A stretch of 64,000 nucleotides of DNA, from positions 57,550,345 through 57,614,344 of the forward strand of contig CM055100.1 in assembly GCA_029204225.1 (NCBI GenBank). The letters are read 5' to 3'. The notes beneath the pieces were generated by a model, which made no database searches, was not told the DNA's origin, and saw nothing but the letters and a program-made list of their open reading frames with translations. This document shows positions 51,183 to 62,965 of this stretch, piece by piece (positions within the stretch are counted from its first letter, which is position 1; each line of letters starts with the position of its first letter). A program made the position numbers and the translations under genes. Origin of the DNA: Diphasiastrum complanatum (Eukaryota > Streptophyta > Lycopodiopsida > Lycopodiales > Lycopodiaceae).

Positions 51183-52341
51183 ATGGGATCAGTGGGAGCC
51201 TACCTTCTAGAAGCTAGTGAGAGGTTAAATTCTACCAATTATGCTATTTGGAAAGTGAGGATGGAGTCACTAATGGTACTCCAGGATCTTTATGAGTTTC
51301 TAATAGATGATGAAGATGAACCTCTAGGTGCACAGGAATTAGTGAGATACAAGAAGAGGTCTAGGCTTGCACTTCACTGTATTAAGATGAATGTAAGCAA
51401 TGATCTTTTAAGGGAAGTATCATCATGTAAGAGTGCTAAAGAGGCTTGGGAATCTTTGAAATCTATCTATGAGTCTAGTAACACTTCGAGGGTTCTCATG
51501 CTTAGGAATCAGATTCTACAAAGCATGAAGAGGAGTGATGAGAGTGCACAAGATTATGTGCTAAGAATCAAGTCTCTTAATAGGGAGTTAGCTTCCATTG
51601 GAGAGAAGATTCAAGATAGTGAGCTTGTTCAGATTGTCCTAAATGGTCTAGGGAGTGGCTTTACAAATTTGGTCCAAAGCTTTGCAATCCAAGACACTTT
51701 GCCTACTATAAAAAAGCTACACAGTGTATTAGTAGCTGAAGAGTGTAGGATGTTGCATACCAATGCAAGAATGAATGCTATTTCTCTGCAGGATGGTGAT
51801 GAGAAAGCTAATTTCTCATTCAAAAGCAAGAAGAAGACCAATGGCAAGAAGAAGCACTTCAAGGAGACCAAGGAGGAGGATGAGGCTTCAAGCTCAAAGG
51901 GCAAGATCAAAGACAAGTCCAAATACAAATGTTTTTTCTGTGGAAAGAAAGGACATTTTGCATCAGAATGTCTCAAGAAGAAGAAGGCACAAGAGAGCAA
52001 ACAAAGCAACATTGCACATCAGGAGGAAGAGGAGGGTGAAGAGTCATCCTTGATGGTTTCCAACAAACCACCATCATCCAAGAGCAACACCAATGATTCT
52101 TGGTGGATTGATAGTGGGGCAAGTTCCCACATGACATATCAAAAGGACATATTCTCCACCTTACTTTCTTACAATGACTTACATAGATCAATCTATACTG
52201 CAAGTAGTCAAGAATGTAAGGTAAGTGGAATAGGAACAATTCCCTTGTATGTGGGATCATCCAAAAGGATGAATCTAGATAATGTTCTTTATGTTCCTAA
52301 GTTAACCAAGAATTTGCTTAGTGTTGGCCACTTAACAACAT
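51183..52341 (+). pseudogene. Copia D gag-protease, open but truncated
   Basis: An uninterrupted frame of 386 codons. It has a gag N-terminal domain (NYAIWKVRMESLMVLQDLYE), the UBN2 segment (VQIVLNGLGSGFTNLVQSFA), a lysine-rich linker, a CX2CX4HX4C zinc knuckle at about residues 248-261 (CFFCGKKGHFASEC) and the protease site WWIDSGASSHMT with the catalytic Asp at about residue 310. It ends in LYVPKLTKNLLSVGHL just before 52341, where a minus-strand element begins, so integrase, RT and RNase H are gone. The start is fixed by the match to related gag starts and by its place after LTR, primer site and leader. It is the best-kept retroelement frame in the window. Confidence 0.95.
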
Positions 52342-52344
52342 AAT

Positions 52345-53732
52345 TTCCAGAAACTATTTGCTTACTCTTTCTCATCATATGTGAGCCTTGAAGGTACTTG
52401 TCTTTCCCTTGATGTTCTCCTTGGCTTTTGACTTGATGAAGGTCCATCATCATCACCATCCAAAGTAGGATCCTTTTCATCAACATCAAGAATGTTAGAT
52501 CCATCCACATCACCATAAATCATGCTTGAAGACACTTTTGGAATGTTCCCCTCATCAAAGATGACATCTCTACCAACAATCACTTTGTTAGTAGAAGGAA
52601 TGTAAACCTTGTAGGCTTTACTCACCTCACTATATCCAACAAAAATACCTCTTCTTGAAGATGGATCCTCCTTGGTCCTATCATCAAGAGTAATGTTGAC
52701 ATAGCATGTGCATCCAAAGGTTCTTAGAAAATTGACACTCGTCCTCCTCTTGAGTAGCATTTCAAAAGATGTCCTTCCATCCGAAATAGCACTGCACAAG
52801 AAATTGGCACACAACAAAGCTTGATCCCAAAATGTTTGTCAAGATTAGCACTTAACCTCATAGCTTTAGCAATTTCACATAAAGTCCTATTCTTCCTTTC
52901 AGCCACTCCATTTTGTTGTGGGGTCCTTGATGTTGTATACTCCCTCTTGATCCCATGCTCATCACAAAAGGCCTTGAACTTGGTAGATATGTACTCACCA
53001 CCATTGTCACTCCTTAAGCACTTGATCCTTGTGGAAAATTGGTTTTCCCTTGCATTCTTGAACTTGATAAAGACATCATACACTTGATCCTTGCTCTGTA
53101 GTAGATAGATCCAACAAAATCTACTAAAATCATCAATGAATGCTACATACATCTTAGTTACTATTGCTAATTGTAGTAAATCTATAAATATCTGAATATA
53201 CAAGTTGAAAAGGCTTTGTAGATCTAGATATAGATCTAGTATAAGGTAGTCTATGTGACTTAGACAAAGCACAAGACTCACAAACATGTTTGATGCAACT
53301 TAAGGAACTTGGAAGACCTATCACAATCTTCTTCCTAGCCATTACCTCCAATGATGTGAAGTTGAGGTGTCCCATCCTTTTATGACAAACCTCTTGAATA
53401 GGTATTTGCTCCTTTGCAACACATCCAACTTGGTTAACAATAACACAAGCATCTAGTTTGAACAACTTCCCTTGTCTTTTATCTTTTCCAATCAAGACAT
53501 CCTTCCTTTTGATCAAACATGCATTTCCATCAAACTCCACCTTGAGGCCTTTACTTAGCATTTGACTCACACTAAGCAAATTCTTGGTAATAGATGGAAT
53601 AAACAAGACATCCTCCAAATGAACATTCCTATTTATAGAGAGAGAAATAGGAACTGTGCCAATCCCTTTGATTGCACACTCACCATCATTGGTCGTGTAG
53701 ATCACCCTCTTGTCATCTCCATATGCCAACAA
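52345..53732 (-). pseudogene. Copia H pre-integrase and integrase
   Basis: Minus strand. Protease end and pre-integrase: DVLFIPSITKNLLSVSQML and QGKLFKLDACVIV, then the zinc region HKRMGHLNFTSLEV and SCALSKSHRLPY. A frameshift near 53160 leads to the core: AFIDDFSRFCWIYLLQSKDQ, KCLRSDNGGEYIST and SRTPQQNGVAERKNRTLCEI (second D and E visible). Another frameshift near 52780 leads to VNFLRTFGCTCYVNITLDDR and the Ser/Arg linker SQKPRRTSRERQVPSRLTYD. The sequence ends against Copia D near 52341, so RT is missing. Confidence 0.93.
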
Positions 53733-54628
53733 GCCATGTGTGAACTTGCTCCACTATCAATCCACCAAGAATCTAGATCTCCATAATTATCAAGCATACA
53801 TGAAGACATCACAAAAGCATCATCATTTGCATCTTGAACATCCAAACCATTCTCATCAAGAGTAAGATTACCTTGCTTGTCTCCTTGATCTCTCTTCTTC
53901 TTGTAGCACTCACTTCCAAGGTGTTCTTTGATGCCACAATAGAAGCACTTGAGCTTTGATCTATCCTTATTTTTGCCACTTGAAGAAGCATCCACTTGAT
54001 CTTGTCCTTTAGATCACTTACTTTTGGATTTTCTTTTGAATTTGCCCTTTATGAATATAGCATCCTCTTGAAGTGTCGATGTAGATCCACTTCTTGCTTG
54101 AAGACTATATTCCTCATTGATCAAGATCTCTTGAAGATCCATCAAACTTGGCAAAGTCTTTTGAATAGAAATAATTTGAACAATGTTAGCATGAGCATCC
54201 AACAAGCCATTAAGAATCTCTTGAATAAGCTCTTCTTCCTTAATGCTTTCATCAATGCAAGCCAACTCATCATTCAATGCTTTCATCCTCAAAACAAAAG
54301 TACTTGGACTTTCTTCAATTTTTTGCAAACAAGAAAAGATTTTCCTTCTTAGAGTCAACACTCTAGAAGTAGGCTTAGATTCATAAATTTTCTTCAATGA
54401 ATCCCAAGCTTCCAAAGATGATGTGCACTTACCAACTTCCTTGAGAAGCTCATTGGTAACATTCATCTTTATCATGTGTAGAGCCTTCTTGGCCCTCTTG
54501 TCATACCTCACTTGATCTTGTTGTGTTGCTGGTCTCTCCTCCAAACCTACAACAACTTTCCAAAATGAATAGTTACTTGAGGTAAGCCTATCATTGGCTT
54601 CCAACATGACTCCAATTGAAGTTGCCAT
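53702..54628 (-). pseudogene. Copia H gag and protease start
   Basis: Minus strand from the ATG at 54628: MLEANDRLTSSNYSFWK, then a deletion that removes the usual RMESL...D segment, then YDKRAKKALHMIKMNVTNEL and IQEILNGLLDAHANIVQIIS. A stop near 54014 separates it from the zinc knuckle CFYCGIKEHLGSEC (the usual GKKGH has become GIKEH) and the protease site WWIDSGASSHMA near 53760. It lies downstream of the LTR at 54994. Confidence 0.92.
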
Positions 54629-54993
54629 GTAGCAATGACCTGATATTCTTTTTCACCCTATTTCAATTCACAAAGCACTCCTTTTAACAACAACAAATGC
54701 TTTCAAAAGAAATCACCAAGATTTGAAACTATCTCAAAAATTCTCTTCTAGCACTTATATCAAGCAAATCAGCACATAGAATCATGTAATCTTGATCAAC
54801 CTATGATCTATCCTCAATCTAATGACTTTTGCCACTTCCTAAGATTGAAAGACACTCAAATGAAGTCCAACAACCTCACTATCTAGAGATCCAATCAAAA
54901 TTAGGGTTTTGACAAAATAAAAAAAAATTGACTATTCCAAATCTACATAGAAATGCTGAAAATTTGATATGCAATCTATTAGCCACCACTAAG

Positions 54994-55547
54994 TGTTGAA
55001 TTTCACACGTGTGGACTGTCCACAACATGTACTTGTGATCTCCTAAGGTGTGTAGATGCACCAAGATCAAGACTAGATCGAGATTCAAGATCTATCTTTG
55101 ATTCTATGGCAAAAACACACTACTACATGCATTCAATCACTTCCAACTCTCACTCACACGTGTGGGAAGTATTCAAAAAATAATCTAAGTAAAAACAAGC
55201 TGTTCTCCTTGGGTAGAGAGAGAAAAACCATCATGAGCTCTCGGGTAGAGAGAGAAAGCTAGAAACTCAATAACTCACAAAATCCATAAAATCACCAAAT
55301 CAATTAGATCCAAAATGAGGAGTACAATGATACTAGTAGATCCACGAGCTACCACTATGCTTAACTATGATTGGACCATACTTTGTCACCTCTTGATCCT
55401 ATTGGACCATTGATCCATGCACCTCTTAATTCTATTGGACTATATTCAAGCACACCTCAATTTCCTATTGGACCTCACAAGGTTCCACCTCTAAATCCTA
55501 TTGGACCTCTTGGAATTCATCAAACAAAAGCTTTACACTTGTCTACA
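54994..55547 (-). repeat. 5' LTR of Copia H (right edge approximate)
   Basis: Starts TGTTGAATTTCACACG on the plus strand and contains GTGTGGACTGTCCACAAC, repeated as a 90-bp scrap at 59748-59838. The expected primer-binding site at 54981-54993 is unrecognisable, so the priming site has decayed. Three ATCCTATTGGAC-like words recur at 55390-55510. Confidence 0.75.
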
Positions 55548-55548
55548 C

Positions 55549-56240
55549 TCTAAATCAGTCGATACTCGATTCTCTCATCTATGCAATGGTTTGTACAAGA
55601 CCTAACATCGCTTTTGCAATTAGCTCACTAAAAACTCATGGCTAATCTTGGCATCATCCATTGGAAGTCTCTCATAAGAGTCATGAGATATATTCGAGGT
55701 ACGACGGACTAGTGCATCTGCTATGGGGAACTCGACAATGACAATCTCCATCGGCTCGGTGGATATTTTGATGCATTCTGGGTAGGAGATGTAGATACTC
55801 GTAAATCCACATCTGGATTTACATTCTTCTTCAACGGTGGTCCTATCTCTTGGAACAATCGTAAGCAACCTCTATCGCTCTCTCATCTACAGAAGCAGAA
55901 TACATTGTTGTTTCTCAAGCTATTAAAGAGATAGTTTGGTTGAGAAATTTATTGTCAAATATTAATCTGAACTAGTACACTCCTACAATTATGTTTTGTG
56001 GTAATCAGAGTGCCATTGCCTTATCAGCTAGCCCTAGATGTCACTCTAGGAGTAAGCACATTGAAATCTAATATCACTACGTATGGAATAAGAATCTCGA
56101 TAAAGAGGTAAGCTTAATGTACTGTCGGACGCAAAACATAATTGCCGATGTGTTTACCAAAGCTTTGAGCATTGATGCACACAAAAAATTTTGTATTGCT
56201 TAGCCTAAAGATGAGGGCATTTACGGATCCAAATTAAGGG
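55549..56240 (+). pseudogene. Copia E-type RNase H fragment
   Basis: Plus-strand frames with several stops: AMVCTRPNIAFAIS, HWKSLIRVMRYIRGTTD, GGYFDAFWVGDVDTRKSTSG, GGPISWNNRKQ, SSTEAEYIVVSQAIKEIVWL, SRSKHIEI and IIADVFTKALS. It resembles 24001-24660 and, like it, starts late in RT and is followed by a purine tract and LTR. Confidence 0.9.
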
Positions 56241-56244
56241 GGGG

Positions 56245-56517
56245 TGTTAGATTTATTCCTCTACTCTCTTGAATCCCATGTTAATCTAGTTCCATTCATA
56301 CTGCTGCAGTTTTACATGCATTGTCGCACAGTCTACGAAAATGCTCTATTATTGAAGACAAGCAAGATAATCGCAGCCCGACTTGTCGGAGCTAGCCGAC
56401 TTATCGAAAAAACCCGACTTGGCTAACTTATCAAGGAGTCTGACTTATCGACTCAACCAACTATCGTCGGGAACCATCAAAAGACTATCTTGACTCCATT
56501 GACTATCGGTAGCGACA
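56245..56517 (+). repeat. 3' LTR of the Copia E-type fragment
   Basis: Starts TGTTAGATTT after AAATTAAGGGGGGG and ends near AGCGACA, where family B RT coding sequence resumes on the minus strand. The GTCGCACAGTCTAC word is shared with the LTR at 24674. Confidence 0.75.
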
Positions 56518-57280
56518 TGGCATCATACCACTCCTTGGTATTGAGTGCCTCTTGTACATTCTTTGGCTCTTCATGAGAGAAAAACATAATTAGTGAAATT
56601 ATGATCCACTTGTTTGCCTTTGTCAACATATGAGAGCCTCTTAGGCTCGGATCTATTTCTCATGGATCTTCTTGGTGAGAAAATCCGAGGAGAGTTTTCT
56701 TCAAATCTCGACCCCATCACATCATGATTGTCTTCAAAATCAATAATTAATGATGCATCCATAGATTTCTTGATCTCGGCCTCTTCAAAAGATGAGTGTT
56801 GATCTTCATGAAAGACAACATCTCTACTTTCAATAACTTGAGAAGTAGAGAGTATAAAGACTCTATAGGCCTTCTTGGTGGATGAGTATCCAACCATGAT
56901 CCCTTTGCATGCACTAGGATCTTCCTTCTTCCTTGTTTCCAAGGGAATATGCGCAAAGCATCCAAAAACTCTAAGGTGATCAACCTTAGGCTTCTTCAAA
57001 AATAAGATTTCATATGGTGACTTTCCTCCAAGAGCTATATGTGGGAGCCTATTGCAAAGATAATTTGCACAATTAATGGCTTCTCCCCAAAAATCTTTGG
57101 GCAAAGATGTCTCAATTCTCATAGATTTTGCACATTCACATAGAGATCTATTCTTTCTCTCGGCCACTCCATTTTGAGATGGAGAGTAGGCACAAGAAAA
57201 CTCTCTTTTAATGCCTTCAAGCTTACAAAAATCTTGAAATTTATTGGAGATATATTCACCACCTCCATCACTTCTAAGAG
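56518..57280 (-). pseudogene. Copia B2 integrase end and first codons of RT
   Basis: Minus strand: ERKNRSLCECAKSMRIETSL, NYLCNRLPHIALGGKSPYEI, VDHLRVFGCFAHIPLETRK, then the linker with RRSMRNRSEPKRLSYVDKGK. A stop near 56571 is followed by EPKNVQEALNTKEWYDAM, the usual opening of RT, which is cut at 56518 by the Copia E LTR. Confidence 0.92.
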
Positions 57281-58110
57281 CTTATATCTTGAATGAGAAT
57301 TGCTTCTCTACAAAAGCTTTGAAAATAAGAAAATGATCAAACACCATAGATTTAGAAGCAAGAAGATATATCCAAGTGAATCTTGTGTAATCATCAATGA
57401 AAGTAACAAAACAAGTGGCAACTCCCTTTCTTGTAGTTGATGAGAAATGCACATCCGAGTGGATTAACTCCAAAGGATGCTTGCTTTTGATAGAAGGTCT
57501 TGTAAATGGCTTTTTGTGAGATTTAGCAATAGCACAAGTCTCACAAGGCTTGATCTTCTTGGAGAGTGACTTTGGCAAGCCAATAGCTTTGGCTTCTTTG
57601 ATCATAGAGAGCATGGATTTGTAGTTGGGATGTCCCAACCTCCTATGCCATAGTTCCTCCATAGAGATCTTGTTCACAAGAGCAACATTACAAGCATTCA
57701 CATACTCATTTGGATCTAGTTTATAGATGCCACCAAATCTAGATCCTAATGCAAGTATCTCATCATTCTTCTTGATAGTGCAAGTATCAACATTGAATTT
57801 TACATCAAGGCCATTATCAAGCAATTGGCCAACACTAATAAGATTCTTGGTAAGCTTAGGTACATAAAGAACTTTAGAGAGAGAAAGAACTTTAGAGGAT
57901 GCAAGCTTCAAGGGAATGTTCCCTATGCCTTCAATAGGACATTCAAAATCATTTGCAGTGTATATTGATTTCTTGACTCCATCATAAGGTGCAATAGAAG
58001 AGAAAGAGTCCTTGGAGCTACACATATGTGAAGAGGCTCCACTATCAATATACCATAGGCCATCCTTCTTGAAAGGAGTAGATGAGAAACTAGAGACCAT
58101 AAGAGATCCC
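57281..58110 (-). pseudogene. Copia B2 protease, pre-integrase and integrase core
   Basis: Minus-strand frame of 272 codons: protease site LWYIDSGASSHMCSSKD near 58060, KVLYVPKLTKNLISVGQLLD, the zinc region LWHRRLGHPNYKSMLSMIKE with CETCAIAKSHKKPF, and the core start ELIHSDVHF, FVTFIDDYTRFTWIYLLASK. It ends at a stop near 57282 just before the second acidic motif (RSDGGGEY-like in the other frame). Confidence 0.93.
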
Positions 58111-58990
58111 TCTCCATCACTTGCAATAGTGTCCTCCTTCTCATTGGTAATGTTGGCTTGCTTGAGTTGATTCTTCTTATTGAAGCAATTGGTGGCATAA
58201 TGACCTTTTTTGCCACAATAAAAGCACTTGATCTTCTTCTTCTTGAGCTTGGATGATGAAGCATTAGAGGAATCATCTTCTCCTCATCTTTGTCTTTGGA
58301 TTTGACTTTGTCCTTGCTTGAGGATTGTTGATGTTGGTTCTTGCTCCTCCCTTTGTGCTTATCCTTGGCAAAGAGAGCTTTGCCATCATTATGAGTGAGA
58401 GAAAGCTTGTCCATCCTCAAGAGCTTGTACTCTTGTCTTGATTCTTCCAAAATTAGCACACTTTGGAGATCCTCCAAACTTGGTAGCTCCTCCTTAATGG
58501 CATAGGATTGGACAAGGTTATCAAATTCACTTCTCAAGCCATTGAGAATGACTTGAACTAGCTCATTTTGATTGATGGAATTACCAATACAAGCAAGTTC
58601 TCTATGAATATCTTTTACTCTCAAAACATAACTAGATGCACTCTCATCACTCTTTTGGCTACTTTGAAAGATTTGATTCCTAAGAGTGAGAAGCCTAGAG
58701 GTATTCTTAGTTTCTTAGATAGTCTTGAGACAATCCCAAGCTTCTTTGGTTGTTGTACAAGTACCTATCTCCCTCAAGATCTCATTAGAGACATTCATCT
58801 TAATGTAGTGGAGAGCCATCCTAGCTCTCTTTTTGTATTTTTGAACCTCTTGAACTTGTGGTTCTTCTTCAAGGCCAAGAACTATGTCCATCACATCTTG
58901 AAGGATCAAGATGGACTCCATCCTCATTTTTCAAATTGAATAATTTGAAGTGGTCAATCTTTCACTTGGTTCCAACAAGGATGAACCCAT
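58111..58990 (-). pseudogene. Copia B2 gag
   Basis: Minus strand. N-terminal part near 58930: MESILILQDVMDIVLGLEEE, ARMALHYIKMNVSNEI, TTKEAWDCLKTI, then a stop. The UBN2 part at 58624-58400 has VQVILNGLRSEFDNLVQSYA. A zinc knuckle is readable near 58190-58240 after a frameshift. It is the closest relative in the window of the gag at 1522-1845. Confidence 0.92.
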
Positions 58991-59735
58991 TGAAGATATT
59001 TGAAGTGAAGAAAACTCAAATGATGAACAATATATGTTGCTACACACTCTCAATAGGATCCAATAATAGAGTACAATCTCTTCCTATGAAAGATCTTGCA
59101 ACTATTTGTGAATTAATTCTCACTAGCTACACAAATCTCTCTAAAACAAGATCTATTTCACATCAAATGATGGATTATAGGCAAAGTTAGGATCAAACAC
59201 TCTTAGCATGTGTGAAATACACTAAGAAACCAGATTTGACTCAAATACAATGATATTGCATGAAACAAAATGGCTAAGATCTCAAAACAGTGCCTAGATC
59301 ACATATAGATGAGATTGGTAAGCATTCAATTTTGGATCAAACAAGCAATCTCTTGACCAAACCAAATGTGTCCACCCAGGTCTAGGTGCCCTACCTAACC
59401 CTCTTCAGAAGCTTATAACTTTTGATTGGCACAACCAAATGGAATGAAACTGATTGCATCAAAACTAGACAGAAATAGCTTCAAAACAAGCTATCAAACA
59501 AGATAAATGGATCAAGCATGAGAGAGAACTTCCAAACTGAAATTGGATGCTCCTCACACGTGTCTGAGCACCTGATTTCGTACTATACCAGGTCAGACCC
59601 AATCAATGTCCTTTTGATCTCTTTTGATCCAAGATTGAACAAGATAGCTAGGAAAATAGGCCTTGACAATTTCTAGCTCAAGATTGATGAAAATTTTTCA
59701 CTTAGATGGATCAGAATGCATGGTAACCTTAGGTA
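58991..59735 (-). other. Leader of Copia B2
   Basis: Aligns with 1846-2590, the leader of the other family B copy. No coding sequence is supported. Confidence 0.75.
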
Positions 59736-59838
59736 GGCTCTGATACATGTTGAATTTCACACGTGTGGACTGTCCACAACATGTACCTGTGATCTCCTAA
59801 GGTGTGTAGATGCACCAAGATCAAGACTAGATTGAGAT
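59736..59838 (-). repeat. Primer-binding site and LTR scrap of Copia B2
   Basis: GGCTCTGATAC (59736-59746) is the complement of the tRNA-Met site, missing one base at its end. The following 90 bp match the first part of the LTR at 54994 and then stop at 59838, so the 5' LTR is largely gone. Confidence 0.82.
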
Positions 59839-60681
59839 TTTTCTCCATGAACTGTTGGCAAGCCTTGAGGGCTTGTTTAGTTGCGCTTGCCCGATATTTA
59901 TTGAACTTTGCCTGGTAGTTGTTCAAGGTTTGGCTATAGACCTGCACCTGACGCTGAAGGAGATTAGGCAATGGCTTCAATCAGCAACATGCAGAGCAAG
60001 ATCTGCACAATACTTGATTCCTCAGGATCTAACTTTCTAGCCTAGAAAGTTAAGACATCTTTGACACTCAAGGGTGAAGGACTACTCCCCTGGGTGGATG
60101 GCACAGAAGAAATGCCTACAACAACAGGCAAGGAGCTACGTGAACTTAGTGTGGGATTCCACTATCTTGTGAAGGATTTGACATGTGATGCGGTCTTTCT
60201 TGAGGTTGCCAACCATCAGAAAATTATTCAATAGCTAGGCAGCTGCGTGGATGGAAGGCTTAGTGATGGCTTCCAAAAGGTAGTCATCATAAGCCCACTG
60301 CGGATCGTTGGTGAGGTCCATAAATGGCTTGATGGCCTGTTTGGCGTGCTTGTGATTGGGTGAGGCCTGCGTACCAGATGATATTCCTATAGCTGCAAGT
60401 GCGGCCACAGTGATGCGCACCTTGTGTGTGGCTCCCTGGAAAGTGATATAAAATTTGAATTTCTCTTCCTTCCACGTACTAAAGGCAAGAGTGATGAAAT
60501 CCATATTGATACAACTCAAAAAGGCTCTCTCATGAATACCCATTGCAGTGAGTAGAGGCTTCGCAAGGGTCATCCATTGAGTGACCATGCTTGTGCTAGG
60601 AAGAATCATGATGTCCGTTGCAGATGTGACATCACGATGGATAGCATAGCATGGAGACTGGGAAGTATCGGTAGAAGACAT
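59839..60681 (-). CDS. Unassigned reading frame, interrupted
   Basis: From the ATG near 60681 a 148-codon minus-strand frame runs to 60235, with no family I recognise. It has a HKVRITVAALAAIGISSG stretch and ends ITKPSIHAAA. After a stop, NNFLMVGNLKKDRITCQILH is readable to about 60146. Then comes the Copia gag scrap, and 59980-59839 reads QRQVQVYSQTLNNYQAKFNK, a polar helix-like piece. These may be parts of one protein split by the scrap, perhaps an element-encoded ORF near the Gypsy copy. Function unknown. Confidence 0.4.
59971..60143 (+). pseudogene. Copia F-type gag N-terminal scrap
   Basis: The plus strand opens at ATG 59971 with SKICTILDSSGSNFLA, a stop-containing stretch, then WVDGTEEMPTTTGKELRE. 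This matches the start of the gag at 9700-10512. It ends near 60143 and lies inside an unrelated minus-strand frame. Confidence 0.85.
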
Positions 60682-60899
60682 GATGATCAGAATGGAATTA
60701 TAACGCGTGAAAGTGTATCAAAAGGCAATACAGGAATTTTGGAAGGCTTTGGTCGCAAGGAAAATTCGCAAGAGCTTCACTAGCACAAGTGAGAAATGAA
60801 TCGAATTCAGCCAACTTATAGGTGAATTTGGTGGGTCCATTACACTGAATAGTAGTTTGGCTGATCAGTTTTGAACAAAAATTTGCAGCCATGTGCAGT

Positions 60900-61300
60900 A
60901 CTGTAAAAATAGGCTACAAAAATCTCGGCGAAGGTTTCTAGAACCTATCAGGCGAACGTTTTCCAGGGCTGGCGAAGGATGAACCTTCGTCCGAGAGGGT
61001 CCTTTGCCCAAGTATTGTCATAAATGTATTTTTTCACAATATGAACCTTTGGACAGCCTAATTTTGACATTTTAAGATCATCTAGCAGGTTCGCGAAAGT
61101 TCATAATGAGGTTATGATGCTCGGCGAAGGTTCCCAAAATGGCATATCACTGAACATTCGCCTAACTCAAAAATTGAATTTTCTCTTGTCAGGAACCTTC
61201 ACCCACCTCAATTTAGATAAATCAAGGGTGGATGTACAGTCTGAGAGCTCAGCGAAGGTTTCTGATACTGTATTGGCCAAATTTGCCCAAAACAGTGGTT
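60900..61300. repeat. Cluster of GCGAAGGTT words, left
   Basis: GGCGAAGGTTTC, GGCGAAGGATG, CGCGAAAGTTC, GGCGAAGGTTCCC, AGCGAAGGTTTC and the reverse forms AACCTTCGTCC, GAACATTCGCC occur at irregular spacing. The same words appear at 63520-63690 on the other side of the Gypsy pol. These stretches could be its LTRs or leader, but I could not align them end to end. Confidence 0.6.
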
Positions 61301-61489
61301 TTCTAAGGCATTTTCCATAAAAGATAATGTGCTTCCTTTTTCTTATGCTGATGACTTCCTGACTTTTGCTCATCAATCTTTCCTTATTTTTTTTTAAATT
61401 TTTTTTTGTAATTGTCTTTTTCCAAAAAAGTCAGCAAATTAAATACTGAAAACAAAAAATTGAAAAACAAATAAAATTAAAATATATTG

Positions 61490-62965
61490 AGATCAGACTT
61501 GCTGAACTAGCGGAGCAAGCTGCCAAAACTTGCGTAATTGGCTGCCATTTACTAGAGTATCAAATCGTTTTCCATCCAAGTGCTCAAAAATTACTGCGCC
61601 ATAGTTCAGGATTTTCTTCACTTTATACGGGCCTTACCCGATAAACTTCAACTTACCCTTGATCAGCTTGGTTTTGTACGTCAATGCAAGATCTCCTGCT
61701 TCCAGATCTTTCTTGCGCAATTAACAATCGTGCCATGTCTTGCGGCGGGCTTTCTCTGTTGCTAAGGCATTAACTGCCATCAATCGGGTTTCACATAATT
61801 TGTGCAATGCTTCATGACGGAGTTGTAAAGACATATCATCATTTAATCGTTCCGTTGCTGCTATGCATAAAGATGAGATTAAAAATTCAATTGGCATAAC
61901 AACATCTTGACCATAAACCAATTGAAAAGGTGTTTGATTTGTACTATTTTTGTAAGCGGTTCTGAATGTCCATAATGCTGCATATAGTTTATGCTCCCAA
62001 TCAGACCGACTTGCTTCAACTGTCTTTGTCATAATGGTGCAGAGAATCTTATTGGAAGATTCAGCTTGGCCATTCCCTCTGGGATAATAGGGAGTACTAA
62101 ATCTGTGTATAACAAAAAAATCTTCTAGTAAATACTTTATTGTTTGATTAACAAAGTGTGTACCCCGATCAGTGACTATTTCGATCGGACATCCAAATCT
62201 GATTATAATATTTTCATATAGAAACTTGGCCGTAGATTTTGCATCAGCCAGTTTGACAGCTTTAGCTTCAACCCACTTGGTCATATAATCAGTTGCGACA
62301 ATAATATATCGGGCCTGAGATCCTTGCGCAGCAGGATGAATAGGACCAACATAATCCAGTCCCCATTTTTCAAATGGTACTTGCGATAAAACCGGATGTA
62401 AGGGTCCATAATTCTGTCGAGTAGGCCGTCGTGCTCGCTGGCAGACATCACATGTCTGAATAAAATTTTCTGTGTCCTTATGAAGCGTAGGCCACCAACA
62501 TCCAGATTGTAAAAGTTTGCAAACAATAATATCTATAGAGAATTGTCCTCCACCCATGCCATCATGTGAAAACATGATTAAATCTGGTACTTCATGCGAT
62601 AAAACACGTCTTCGTAAAATATTATCTGATCCACGACGATACAATTGCCCTGCAATTAATTGATAAGATTGAGCCTTGTGAATCAATTGTCTTTTCTGTA
62701 CTTTTGTCAAAGAGTCATTCGGTTGTCCTGCCATCAGGTACTCAACAATATCTGTCGCCCACACAGGTACTGCTTCAACATAGAACAATGCAGCATCTGA
62801 CAGTTCATCATCCACTTCAGTATTAACTAGTGCGGATTCAATTCGTGAAACGTGATTGGCTAGATAATGTTGCTTCCCCTTTCTTACCACAATTTGAAAG
62901 TCAAATTTAGTCAATAATAATAGCCATCTTGCAATACGTCCAATATTACACGTCTTATTTACCAA
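61490..62965 (-). pseudogene. Ty3/Gypsy integrase and C-terminal tail
   Basis: A 414-codon minus-strand frame to 61721, then past a TAA a further readable stretch to about 61490. It starts at the RNase H-integrase linker, then the H2C2 zinc region (HDGMGGGQF through CWWPTLHKD to CDVCQRARR), then the core: first Asp in GLDYVGPIHPA (about residue 205), second in TDRGTHFVN (about 265) and Glu in GNGQAESSNK (about 300), giving the DD35E spacing. LYAALWTFRTAYKNSTNQTP follows. The tail reads GDLALTYKTKLIKGKLKFIG and LRKFWQ, as in Gypsy integrase C-termini. The single stop may be the main defect here. Confidence 0.94.
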
